Positions 1-10,408 of a DNA stretch of 64,000 bases are shown one piece after another; positions within the stretch are counted from its first letter, which is position 1; each line of letters begins with the position of its first letter. A program made the position numbers and the translations under genes. The stretch lies in assembly GCA_029959195.1 (NCBI GenBank), contig CP114125.1, positions 1,178,001 to 1,242,000 on the forward strand, read 5' to 3'. The notes under the pieces are model-generated. The model had not been told where the DNA came from. It ran no database searches and was given only the letters and a program-made list of their open reading frames with translations. The DNA is from Dictyophora rubrovolvata (Eukaryota; Basidiomycota; Agaricomycetes; Phallales; Phallaceae).

Positions 1-2145
1 AAAAATTAGTAAGGATGAATAAGATGACCTCCTATCTTCATCGTTTCCTTTCTTGTTTGTTCCCTTTTCTTTCCTTTTGTACTTGTATTGATTCTAAATC
101 CATTCTTTTGTGTTGTTCCTTTTGTTCTTTTGTTTTTGTTTTGTCATCACCTTGAAATTCTTTTGTTCGCTCTTTATAATAGTATAGTCTCACTGACTCA
201 TATGCCCCTTTTTTATTTACTTGCTTTTCTTTTCTTCCTTATTACAAATCCGGCTCACAATTACTAATTGTGTTGCCACTCAAAGCCCAAAAACATTCTT
301 ATTGTTCCAAAACGTATAAATACTGCATGTAAATACCTGTAACAGCAGCAATACCTACATTGGTTTGACTCAAGTTTAAGTTTGTGGTTTTTGTTTAGTG
401 TTTTTGGTTTTGCCTCTTGTCTATCTCTACGCTCACGTCTTTACCTTTGGAAAACTCTGAGACCGTACATTTCGGAGTATAAACTTGCGATCTGAGTTAT
501 CGTGATTATCGTACTTTGCCTTACAAGCAATCTTGATTTGTTAACAGTAACCGTCTTTTGGTTGTTGTTGTTTGTTGTTGTTTCCATCACCTCCCCCCCC
601 CCCCCCCCCCCCTTATTTCGCACTAAGCAGCACCTGGACTCACTCTGTGGAGATTGACTACCTCACTCATTCTTTTCTTGTGTATTTTGCTAGGCGTATT
701 ATTTTCCTTTTGTGCATAGTGAGGCTTACAACGGGAATGAGCAGATTTGGAATACAATCAGTTATTGTATTCTAATTCAGGTAATTCGGGTTTAACGGAT
801 TACTTTGGAGAAAACATAATCATAACGGATGTGACATAAGTTTCATAATCTTCGGAGTTGTAATTCGGAGTAATATTGGTCAGCGGGTTTATCGGCAGAT
901 CTGGATCTTGACACCATACTCCGTATCAGACACCTTCCTTAAGGGGATGTGTATTCTGGTCGCTTAGTAATAAGGCACCTTGTTGTCATCTTGGCTCGCA
1001 CTAGTTGGTTCCCACCTTCCTTATTCATCATTATCCCCATTTACATAGTTCCGCTCCCTCCTGTATTTAAATCCCAGCTCCCTCAGCTGTGGATCCTCAG
1101 TCTGAATATAATCAGTTGTTCTCTCATCTCTAGCCTGTCTCGTACTCTTAATCCATATTGCGTAGTTGGCTCAGACTTAACATTCGAGTCAACTTGTACT
1201 TGTCGTTCACATCATCTTTGACGACATGGACTTGTACTCTGTCGTTGGACTCGTATGTACTTGTGTACTTCCTCGTATTCCAAAATCGAGGGATATCGTA
1301 AGCTGGGCGAGTGGGCGCAACATATAAGTTGAAGCCAAGTCCCTCACCCCATACTTCAGTACTCTGTTTCCCATCATACCCAGCGGCCTGGACTTCTCCA
1401 GAACTATCTGGAATAACCTCGGGCTGCCATACATAATACCTGGTGACATTTGTATTGTTCTTGAATACAATTATTAACACCCATACAAGCATTGTCAATA
1501 CCCGAGTATTGATACTTAACATGGCACTAGCATACTCTGACAATAACTAAGTACCAATACCTAACAGAAACGGACCCCCCACAACTAAAAAGAGATGTAA
1601 GTAATGTTTAGCTTGGGTAAGTACCTTTTGATATTCTGGGATATAGGATGATATGGCACATGGCTTGTTGATGACAAGAAGACCTGGAAGATATCTGTTT
1701 TGAATAAGAAATTACACAAAATCCTCCAAATTTCCTTGAAAACATCAGGTCAGGAGAACAACACAAACTAAACCGAGAATGCAGAAACCTGTTTGTGGTG
1801 AAGCCATGGGTAGAATGGGTGCTGGTCTAAGCAATGTCGACATGCAGTTCAGATGATATGATTGTAGTAATCCTGTGAAACGCACTGGGTGTGTCCCTGT
1901 CTCAACAAGTCAAAAAAGCAATCCTAAAATAGATAACCTACCTCCCTCCTTTTGTTGTGTTGTGTGTTGTGATAGTGCATTCTCTGTTGCAACAGTGTTG
2001 AAACTGATCTCAAGATACCCAAGAACAGTTGGCAGAGCTGGGCGGCACAAATAGCCGCACAAAAGGGTATTTCTTCCAAATTGTTGCATAAGAGATTGAT
2101 GACCAGAAATGGGCTTGTGCTGTACTTGTATGAACAAAGAGTATA
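1..2145. other. Non-coding stretch, left edge
   Basis: No open reading frame here has recognisable protein character. The most visible feature is a pure C tract at about 591-612, next to GTT repeats at 560-580. The rest is AT-rich intergenic sequence with no splice-consistent gene model that I could support. Confidence 0.5.
591..612. repeat. Poly-C tract
   Basis: About 22 consecutive C residues, a simple mononucleotide repeat. Its true length is likely to vary between isolates or sequencing runs. Confidence 0.9.
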
Positions 2146-2189
2146 TGTCGCAAAATCCAACAGTGCCAGATCCATGTCTGATCAGGCCT

Positions 2190-2239
2190 TCAGGCTCGGT
2201 CAGGAAGGGGTATTCGGGGGTTTTCCTGACCGAGCCTGA
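2190..2239. repeat. Subterminal palindrome inside the TIR element
   Basis: Two 16-base perfect inverted arms (2190-2205 and 2224-2239, core CAGGCTCGGTCAGG) flank an 18-base loop. The core TCAGGCTCGGTCAG recurs once more near the right end at 3605-3618. Subterminal repeats of this kind often bind transposase; that role is inference here. Confidence 0.8.
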
Positions 2240-3458
2240 TTGGGCTGATCAGGCCGAAGACTTAGATCCGGAAGGAGGCCAGACTGATCAGAACAAGGCC
2301 AGACCGATCAGGATGGGGCTGCAAGTATCAGGATTCATAGGGACAGATCTGGATTACTTACAATGTATCAGCTCAGATGGTACAAACAAGTAAATTCACG
2401 TTAAGATAAACTTTTATTATTACTAGTTAATTACATAATCTTCAACTATGTACAGAGCGCATGAAGTAGACTATTTTAAATACACTACTAATTTTTGACT
2501 ACATCCTCAACTCAATATACTTCATTTTTCATGTCGGAACTAAGTGTTAATGTTGGAATTAGTCAAGTTCATGAGCATTGTCAAGTAATACTCACATATA
2601 ACCCAACTACACTGCACAACAGGAATTAATTATTCTGTAAGAGTGGTTAGAGCAACAGTCAAAGTTACTAGAGCGCCAGATGTGACATACTCGACCCGAA
2701 GCTTGGATATTGACTAGTTGGTGACAGGTGCTTCATGTGATGGAAGGGGGTAAAGGAAGGTGGCAATGGTCGTGCGTCCCCGAAAGTCTTATATGAAGTT
2801 TGGTCAGGATTATATAATTTGTCGCTACAGAACCAACCCTGTATTGATTGCATCGACAACCGAAGTCATTTATCAGCACACGGGCACTGTTTGCCATTGC
2901 CTGTATATGGCCTCAGCCACTTGTAATTTTTTCATTCTATTCAGACAAAGAGTTCGCTGTTCAACAAATCAATGAAAAAAGTATACCAGCGTGCCTTTGG
3001 CATCTCAGAAAAACATTCCAAATTCAATATGGATTTTGTGCAAATACTGCCGCTCGAGCTTCCTTTGATTGACTCTCTGCAAATCTCATCAGAACTATGA
3101 GAGTGTGCTCCTCTTGCCCCCCATTTCTTCTTCTTGGTTTACATATATACTCACAGAAAGAAACAATGTTCGGGACAGCGCCACCTTGAAAGGCCTCTGT
3201 TCCAGTTTGAACCGCGCATTGACATCGCCGGTGCTGCCCACTATGCCGCATTGATCATCATTGACATGGTCGACTCAGATGCCTTTTGCGATTTATTCTC
3301 AAACAACGGCTGTACCAAACAGATACATAATGCTACAACATGTATATTCAGTCAAATTAATAAACAGTTTCCTAAATTTTTAAATGATGGTTCTAGCCCC
3401 CAACAGCGTCCCTCAGCTTTAAAAAGATTCTTTCCGTCGCCCGCAGGAATTCACTCAG

Positions 3459-3590
3459 TCCGTCAGTTGCCGGCAAGGTTTGACCGGAGTCCGTCAGTCA
3501 CCAGCTGGACTTCACTCAGTCCATCAGTCGTCGGCAAGGTTTGACCGGGGTCCATCAGTGGCCAGCAGGTTTTCACTCCAGTCGGTCAGT
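3459..3590. repeat. Imperfect repeats rich in CAGTCCGTCAGT
   Basis: Three to four degenerate units built on CAGTC(C/G)(G/A)TCAGT, the strings GGCAAGGTTTGACCGG and the string CAG(C/T)(T/A)GG lie in the right subterminal part of the TIR element. They look like subterminal transposon repeats rather than coding sequence. Confidence 0.5.
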
Positions 3591-3860
3591 CGCCATCAAG
3601 ACCCTCAGGCTCGGTCAGATTGGACCCTTGCCTGATCTGGCACTCTCGGATTTTGCGACATACGTAGGTAAGAAGACTTATTTACTGGACTGAGCTCGCA
3701 TAGAGTCTCTGAAAATATAGCCATTATATAATATTCGTCGATATGTACTTACCTGCAAATTATATATCGTCGCGGTATGCACCTGCAGTTTTACCCGTGA
3801 ACGTGTGTACAAAGTGTATAAGTTAGCCTGTTCATGCATGGACTGTCTTAAACTTTTCTT

Positions 3861-4032
3861 TCATGAGGAACCGTCCATTCCTCCAGGTAATCCGGTCATG
3901 GTTTGAGTAGCGATACGTCTGGTAACTTTATTATCTTTAGTGGCGCAGGTAATGATAGTTCTAGCTTGGCCGTTAATCACATCAAGACGTGGGAGAACGA
4001 AACATTGATACTGAGCGTCCACACCGCATTTA
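3861..4032 (-). pseudogene. CBM19-like gene relic
   Basis: Read on the minus strand, this stretch encodes a C-terminal CBM19-like block: a cysteine, then QCFVLPRLDV, then a TCATKDN segment, then an arginine-isoleucine-alanine-threonine segment, ending at a stop at 3861. The order and spacing match the intact CBM19 protein just to the right (QCFALPGPV, TCATQND, ARIAATG). No signal peptide exon or first cysteine pair could be placed upstream of it. I infer a truncated duplicate of the neighbouring gene. It could instead be the last exon of a gene whose other exons I failed to see. Confidence 0.55.
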
Positions 4033-4494
4033 GTTATAGCGAATTAGCCATTGATGTACTATAATGTCGAAAGGGGAGTTCAGGTCAGACTACGTTTGCG
4101 GGAGGATGACTTTAACTGTTAAAAGATGCTACGTAGTTTGACGTCGACCCCATATACACCGTGCATATTACTCAAGTCTCGAGGTATTGCTCGAGACTGT
4201 GGAATACGAGAGGAGGAAACTTGAAAGACGTCCCTATTCGAGTGAAAACGGGATTTTAAACAAATACATGACTGACATTCTACTCATGAAACGAAATTGA
4301 TCTTTGAATGTAAAAAAATAAATAAATAAACATAGGGTGGAAAAAGGAATGGGTGAATGAAACAATCGTTCCTCGCGGCGAAGAATGAGGATGGGGATAA
4401 AAAAAGGACCCAATTCTAATAGGAGTACTGTGTCCACGCCCATGGAGAAGAACAACACCAGCGAGTAGAGTGACATCGCTCGTTGAAACCAGCA

Positions 4495-5344
4495 CTAATT
4501 ACCGTTGGAAGCCGTACTGGAAGCATCGCTGCTAGAACCGGTACTGGAAGCAGTAGCATCGCTACTGGGAGCAGTTTCGGTAATGGTACCAGTAGGGGCA
4601 GTGGGAGAATCAGTAGGGGCAGTGGGAGAATCAGTAGGGGCAGTGGGAGAATCAGTAGGGGCAGTGGGAGAATCAGTACTGGAAGCAGTAGCATCGCTAC
4701 TGGAATCAGTACTAGTAGCTGTAGCATCACCGCTGGAATCAGTACTTGAAGCGGAACCATCGGTGCTAGAATCGGTACTGGAAGCAGTAGCATCGGTGCT
4801 GGAGGCAGTACTAGAAGCAGTACCATTACCACCGGAGCCAGTATCATCTGAACCATCAATACCCCCTGTTACGCCGGTCGCAGCGATACGGGCAGCAGTG
4901 TCGTTTTGTGTAGCGCAGGTAACGACAGGGCCAGGTAATGCGAAGCATTGAGCACCATCACCACAGGGACTCAGACTAAATGTACCATCAACACACTAGG
5001 AATGAAAGCTGTCAGCTCAACATCAAAAAGAAAAAGACACGACGAATCTACTGACCTCAGCAAACTGGTGATTGATGCAAACTGGAGCATCTCCAACATT
5101 GCAGGGAGTGTCGGGAGTCAATGACTCGAATTTAAGACTAAGAGTTATAATAACGGCGATTAGCTCACTCTGCTTTCTTACTCGAATAAAATGAAAAAAG
5201 GAAAATTAATAGCTACTTTAGTGCTTGAGCCTGTTTACCTTCGGCCAAGAGATCACGACGTTGAGGTGCTCCTTGGCTAAGCAACGGCCATGCTGAAGCT
5301 GAGGCAATGGCGAGAGAAAGGAAAACGTTCAACAATTGCATCAT
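4495..5344 (-). CDS. Secreted CBM19 (chitin-binding type) protein with Ser/Thr-rich tail
   Basis: Predicted 236-residue protein from three exons (5217-5344, 5056-5137, 4495-4995) with good splice sites. It begins MM and a hydrophobic signal peptide (about residues 1-18), then a short pro-like region. A cysteine-rich block follows, roughly residues 50-110: CNVGDAPVCINHQFAE, CVDGTFSLSPCGDGAQCFALP, TCATQND, ARIAATG. That pattern is typical of fungal carbohydrate-binding module 19 proteins, which bind chitin; this role is family knowledge, not seen directly. The remaining half is almost all Ser, Thr, Ala, Asp and Gly, likely O-glycosylated, with four DSPTAPT repeats. A TATA-like GTATATAAGC lies about 170 bases upstream of the start. 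Likely a wall-associated or secreted protein. A relic of a second copy lies just beyond its 3' end. Confidence 0.85.
4591..4674. repeat. 21-bp minisatellite, four copies, in the CBM19 gene
   Basis: Four perfect tandem copies of a 21-base unit (plus strand AGTAGGGGCAGTGGGAGAATC). They encode DSPTAPT four times in the minus-strand gene. The unit is a multiple of three, so copy-number change would keep the frame. Confidence 0.95.
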
Positions 5345-7404
5345 TGTAGAATAATGTAAAAAGGAAGTAGTCGTAGCTTGATTAGAAAGAAATCAAGGAG
5401 TAGGATAGTAAACGCCAAGTTGAAAATACCAGGACGACTTGGAGAAGAGGGATATGTGAATGTCAACAAGATGATGTTGAAGTGAGGGAAAGAATGGCTT
5501 TGGTGCGGACGCTTATATACATTTTTTCCAAGTAGAGCTGGTCTGAACTCGCCGGAGGAACGGATGGGGATAAAGTGATGGTGATCCGTGTTCATCAGAG
5601 ATGAGAATTCTAACAAAACCCGTTAAACGTTGAGCTGAGGGAACCGAATGTCATGAACACGATAAGTTTACAAGAATCGTTAAGCCTCGCTGTTCGTCCT
5701 TTATTTCACAAGTCACAAAAGATATATCGAACGGAAAGCTAGTACTTACTGAGTACCGAAGTACTAATCACCCTGTGAAGGTCAGGCCCGACCGATCTGC
5801 AGTACACCCTTTGACGTGTATCTCGCGTAATTAGAAAACTGGGCTGCGGCAAGGCCTTGACCGTGAACGAGGCATAATACTCCCCGTGTCGCAAATTCTG
5901 AAGTAACCTTCTCAGATTGAAAAAAAAAGAATAGGAAAGAATGAACCCACATTTTCTCTTCATGTTCATTCATCTGCAGGGTCTGATTGAGATTCAGCAT
6001 GACGTTCAGGCTGTAACTTTAAGGATGCAGTAACCATTTTTGGCGCGCCAACGGGAGCCGTTTGGTGATGCTCTATGTAATGCCAGCAACTGCCAACCAT
6101 CAAGGACGACTGCGAGAAAGAATATCCTAGAATATCTCATATCAAATTGCATAGCATGAAACTGCCATCAACAGAATGCATACCCTTTAATGCCTTAGAT
6201 CCGACGAAGATATCGAAAGATTCACGGTGACGTCGCCGAACGGAGGCTCATTGTAATAAAATGATAATGGCTGTTCACCGTCACCAGGCCGAGGCTCATT
6301 GTAATGATAATGGCTGTTCACCGTCGCCGCTCCAGGCTCAAAGAGCTCCAAGGTACCACCGTTGTCGTAAATTTTGCACCCTTTATCTGAATTGCTTGAG
6401 ATTTGGCACAGCTATCAGGTTTAAAGTAGGTAGAACTTGTATTAAGAACAAAATATCCAATGTGCGCGGCATATGAGATAGATGTGTCGCATTGCTTGAT
6501 AAGATGCCCAAGATACTGCCGCCGGTGTGTAATATTTCAGAAGTGAAGGAAAAGAAATAGGCGAGAAAGGGGACAGGGCCCCGCGGAACGAGAACGAATG
6601 CGAAAAATGTATTACACGCGACGAAAAAAGCCAAAACAAACGCGAAACGAACTTGAAGAGATGAGAGGTCGAGTTAGAGGAAAGATAAGATTGCAAAATT
6701 GAACCCATGTTCAATCACACAATCAACGTGTACATAGACTCTCCGGCAGTGCCAATTATGGGTCACAGATCGCCGTGACGCGTGACGGCTAGCATTCGGC
6801 AAATTCCCTGCTGTCATTCTGAATCTGAGATGACTTTTGCTGTCCTCTTCGAGTTGGACAGTGAAATCAGAAACGCACGTCCCATCGTCCACGGTGATTA
6901 AAATATTCTTCAAGTCCCCCTAGTATCAAATGGTGTTTTGGGTGGCACACATTGGACGAGATTAAACAAGTTCAACTTGTTGAGGCTACTACGCCGATGT
7001 CCGCACGTCCGAACTGAGTGACTCTCATTTACCGCAAGTGGACCGCTGCAGTTTTTGCTTTCATTCATGGTTCTTTCCTGTCCAGTTCTAGTTGTTTTCG
7101 TACAAAAATGTCGAGAAAAATGCCCTCGCGTTTGCGCTTTACCCCCTCCCTTTATTCATTACCTGAACATTTCTACCATTCAACGACGTACTCGAGTTTA
7201 CCCCGCGACGCCTATAACTTACTTCCAGTCATTTCAAGGACGCGTTTGTTTTTTTTTTTCCTGACGCAATTGTAGTTTCTATCTTTGGAGCCGGGCACAC
7301 CCGACAATGAATTACACTCTGGTGCGTATTCTCTTTACACATCCCTTTGCCTTTTAGGCTGTAAGGCTGAAAATTACTTCGCGTAGAGACCTTATACAAA
7401 TGAA
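5345..7404. other. Intergenic region between CBM19 and zinc-finger genes
   Basis: This holds the promoters of the leftward CBM19 gene and the rightward zinc-finger gene. I see no coding signal. A duplicated block of about 45 bases with GGCTCATTGTAAT and GATAATGGCTGTTCACCGTC lies at 6245-6335. Confidence 0.5.
6245..6335. repeat. Two-copy tandem duplication, about 45 bp
   Basis: Two neighbouring copies share GAGGCTCATTGTAAT and ATGATAATGGCTGTTCACCG. The first copy carries a few extra bases (AAAATG), so the copies are no longer identical. Confidence 0.8.
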
Positions 7405-8610
7405 ATGTGGGAAGCATTGGAGGAGAAAGAGGAACAATTCTCTTCCTCTAGCTGTTCAACATGCCTCTCACCGTCGCGGCATGAATTTGAAGCCGAGGCT
7501 GAGAATGACAATGGAATTGAGCGAAAAGCCCAAACACCTTTGTCAACTCAGCAACCTCAAGCTGTGAGTTCACGCTCACCGGAACGCGCAGGATCGGAGC
7601 CACCCACACCGACTACACCAAAATTATACCCTGATATCGACTCTCAACATCTAGATCCCCTTCAAACACTTGCTACTGTTGCGACCTGTTCTCCTGGTTC
7701 CCTTTCCCGTCTTACCGGTCAAGGTCAGAGTCGGGTTTCAATAAGGGATAACGCAGGAAAACCGGTACCACGGGTAAGGGAAGACGAGGAGGAGGAAGAG
7801 GAAGAGGAAGAAGAACACGGAACACACCATACACGGAGTCCTCGGTCCTATGCCATCTATCGTGCTCAACAAGACGCGAAGAGGCAGTTGGAATCGAAGA
7901 GTCAGCGCGAAGTGATGTCCCGTACCACTCATCAAAAGCGTCAGCGCGAAGTTGAGTCACCACCAGCTAGAAATCTGAGACGAAGACCGTCGCCACCGGC
8001 GGCTTCATCGTCTCATCGATCTCTGTCTCGCAACTCGCCACTACCATCGCATTCTCAATCTCGATCCCAACCCATCAGTAGCCCGTCTACTTCCAAATTA
8101 CCAGACCATCAGGATGATATAGTCGTCCGATACCCACAGACCAGAGGATCTCGCCGGCCAGTACTCGATATATCATCGGAGCGACTGCTCTCGTCTCTTC
8201 GGGATCAGCTCAGGGAAAGCCAGTTTCCACGTTACACCATGCCTCACCCAAAACGTGACGGGTCCCTGTCCGGCAAAAAATGGCGGTGCGCTTACGAGTT
8301 CGAAACCGGAAGTCGCTGCAATATCGCCTGTAGTAGAAAGGGTGAGGCTCGCCGTCATGCGTTTACGCATGAAATACATTTGCGCTGGATTTGTCCCAGC
8401 TTAGCTGTCAATGCTAGTTCCTGCGGCAAGTTGTTTGCAAGGCAGGATGCGGCCATGAGACATGTCGAACAGTCCAAAACTTGCAAAGACCTTGCGGCTA
8501 ATAGGTCTGAGGGTTTTCCTATTCTCGTATGGGAAGAGGAAGATGAGATCGTTGCGAAGATCGTTACCCTCGAGTGGACTGAAGATGACGACAACGAAGG
8601 AAATGAGTAG
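7405..8610 (+). CDS. C2H2-like zinc-finger transcription factor
   Basis: A single-exon gene for a 401-residue protein. The N-terminal two thirds are low-complexity (Ser, Pro, Arg, Glu), with an acidic run of about ten Glu near residue 130. The C-terminal part has two zinc-finger-like units: C-x8-C-x12-H-x3-H beginning CAYEFETGSRC, then C-x9-C followed by RHVEQSKTC, which ends in Cys rather than His. The protein ends with an acidic tail. This layout, long disordered N-terminus and paired fingers near the C-terminus, is common in basidiomycete C2H2 regulators. Nuclear DNA binding is inferred from the family; target genes are unknown. The chosen ATG is the first in frame. The bZIP gene follows on the same strand 1.8 kb downstream. 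Confidence 0.8.
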   Translation: MWEALEEKEEQFSSSSCSTCLSPSRHEFEAEAENDNGIERKAQTPLSTQQPQAVSSRSPERAGSEPPTPTTPKLYPDIDSQHLDPLQTLATVATCSPGSLSRLTGQGQSRVSIRDNAGKPVPRVREDEEEEEEEEEEHGTHHTRSPRSYAIYRAQQDAKRQLESKSQREVMSRTTHQKRQREVESPPARNLRRRPSPPAASSSHRSLSRNSPLPSHSQSRSQPISSPSTSKLPDHQDDIVVRYPQTRGSRRPVLDISSERLLSSLRDQLRESQFPRYTMPHPKRDGSLSGKKWRCAYEFETGSRCNIACSRKGEARRHAFTHEIHLRWICPSLAVNASSCGKLFARQDAAMRHVEQSKTCKDLAANRSEGFPILVWEEEDEIVAKIVTLEWTEDDDNEGNE

Positions 8611-10408
8611 ACCTCTTGTTTTCGCCTTTATTCTTCCCCTCCATTACTTTTATTTATTTATTACCTCTCTGCTCTTCATGGTATCAGCATAATCCCCATT
8701 TGTACAAAATCCCCAAGCCATCAACTACTGCATTTTATATTCATGATTTTACCCACTTCTCTTCTACTTGCCATATCGGTTTCCACGTCATATCATACTA
8801 ATTAATACCATCCATGCAACGGCATGCACATTTATCTCGTACAATTAATACTTGACGCGGAAAATAAGATATACGTTGTAATGAATAAATAGACTGCAGA
8901 TGTTTTTCTGCATGCATGTGACTCGGTCATTTTGTGCCTGGAAGCCTTGGATTCTGGAACTCCTGCAAGTCAGTGCGAGGGAAGATAAAAGCCATGATCA
9001 CAATCAACAGCCCTAACTTGGAGTGCCACCCGCCCGCAATTCATTTGAACGCTGTTTCTCGCCGCTACCGCCAACGTTCATACCCACCAGCCAGTGATAT
9101 AAATACATTTGAGAAATTGGCTTTGAAGTGAACACATTGTGCTCAACCGGGGTACGGTCAAACACTCCAGATACAAAAAAACAATCCTCGGTCAAGAATT
9201 ATTAATTATTATTTAACTAGGCTGTGCCATCGTATCTAGCCTTGTTTTTATTCGATACATTTCCATGAGTCGTGGATATTTATAATAAGGATCAAGTGTA
9301 CATACATTCATACACCTCTTTCGACGTTCAGATAACGGGAATAGATGATACTTTATGTAAGTTCATGCTCCTAATTCCAGAATGTAAGGCACCCCCTTCC
9401 TTAGTTTCCGCGACGGGACCACAGCTCCAAGTGTAGACCGGTAATTATCAACGATAGGGTCTTTTCACACATCTGGCTATTTGAAAATAAAAAACACAAG
9501 GGTGACAAGTAGATGGTGCGGTCTAGCCCGTGGCCACGCGTCAAAGTAAGATTGGACACGAGGGAGAACATGAAGAGCTCACGGCGAAATGTGATCATAA
9601 TTGACGTGAATTGTGGCTACATAATCCAATTAGAATGGAGGCTCAGCCCAATTCCGCCAGATTCCAGCTGTATGGAATAGCCTGAGCGGAATAGAAAACC
9701 TCATAGTGTTCACACAGCCGATGATGCTTCATGAGCTTAGGGGCAGTATTAGGGGTAACTTGGGGATGGAAGTATTCTTATCTGAAATTGCTTCGAGCCA
9801 GGGTTTGATAGGTTACCAAAAAGTCGATTATTCTCTTGTTGTACTGGTGTAATCATAGTATAACAATTGAGATAAGCACGAGTTGGAGGAGAAACAGAAA
9901 TCTGTTGGCGTGGGAATTCCTCACTTGAATGCTAGTGGCTGATATGATATCTCGTTATATATGTATGAACAACCAGAAGGGTAATTATTTGTTCCGATGG
10001 GCTATTGGTTGTTCTTTTCTTTGCGGGGAGATGTCGACGAACAAGTAGTGGGAGTCTGAGACTCAACCGAGACTGAGTCACTGAGAGGGATCGTTTTCAG
10101 TCACGTGCGCGTTGCCACTCCTCCTGACTGCGACTCTGAGGTTTCTCTATTTCATTGAGTTTTCAACGACTTCATATGATACTATAGCAATGACTTTTTT
10201 CTAGGGTTTAATCACGTTTTAGTCATCGTCGACTGGAAGATTCCATCCGCAGGGATAAGCGCCCACGTAATCTGGCCTGCCGGGACTGGCGTGGCCTATT
10301 TTCTGCCTTTTAGGCGCCCTTTGTGTTCGTTCCTTTTTTCTTTAAACTCTTTCTCCTCCTCCTCCTAGTAAGCCTTGACTCATCTCTAGTTCTGTCTGTA
10401 CATAATCC
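8611..10408. other. Intergenic region upstream of the bZIP gene
   Basis: No coding sequence is recognised. The last 300 bases before the bZIP start are pyrimidine-rich (CTCCTCCTCCTCC at about 10350), as is usual just upstream of start codons in this group. Confidence 0.45.

Larger units (their letters stand above)
2146..3660. mobile_element. TIR-bounded DNA transposon-like element, probably non-autonomous
   Basis: The element starts with TGTCGCAAAATCC and ends with its exact reverse complement. The inverted similarity continues for about 27 bases with two mismatches. A TA dinucleotide flanks each end (2144-2145 and 3661-3662), consistent with a TA target duplication as in Tc1/mariner-like and some other DNA transposons. 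The 1.5 kb interior has no ORF that I recognise as a transposase, so I infer a non-autonomous or decayed copy. Subterminal regions hold a 16-base palindrome and further copies of its core. The superfamily cannot be set from the TIR alone. Confidence 0.7.

Noticed and set aside
1148-1543. Minus-strand ORF of 131 codons
   Set aside because: The composition is not protein-like in any recognisable way, with no neighbouring exons, and another minus-strand frame overlaps most of it.
4505-4951. Plus-strand ORF of 148 codons rich in Val, Glu, Ala and Gly
   Set aside because: It is antisense to the Ser/Thr-rich tail of the CBM19 gene. The minus-strand gene has a signal peptide, splice sites and the cysteine pattern, so the plus ORF is a by-product of the repeats.
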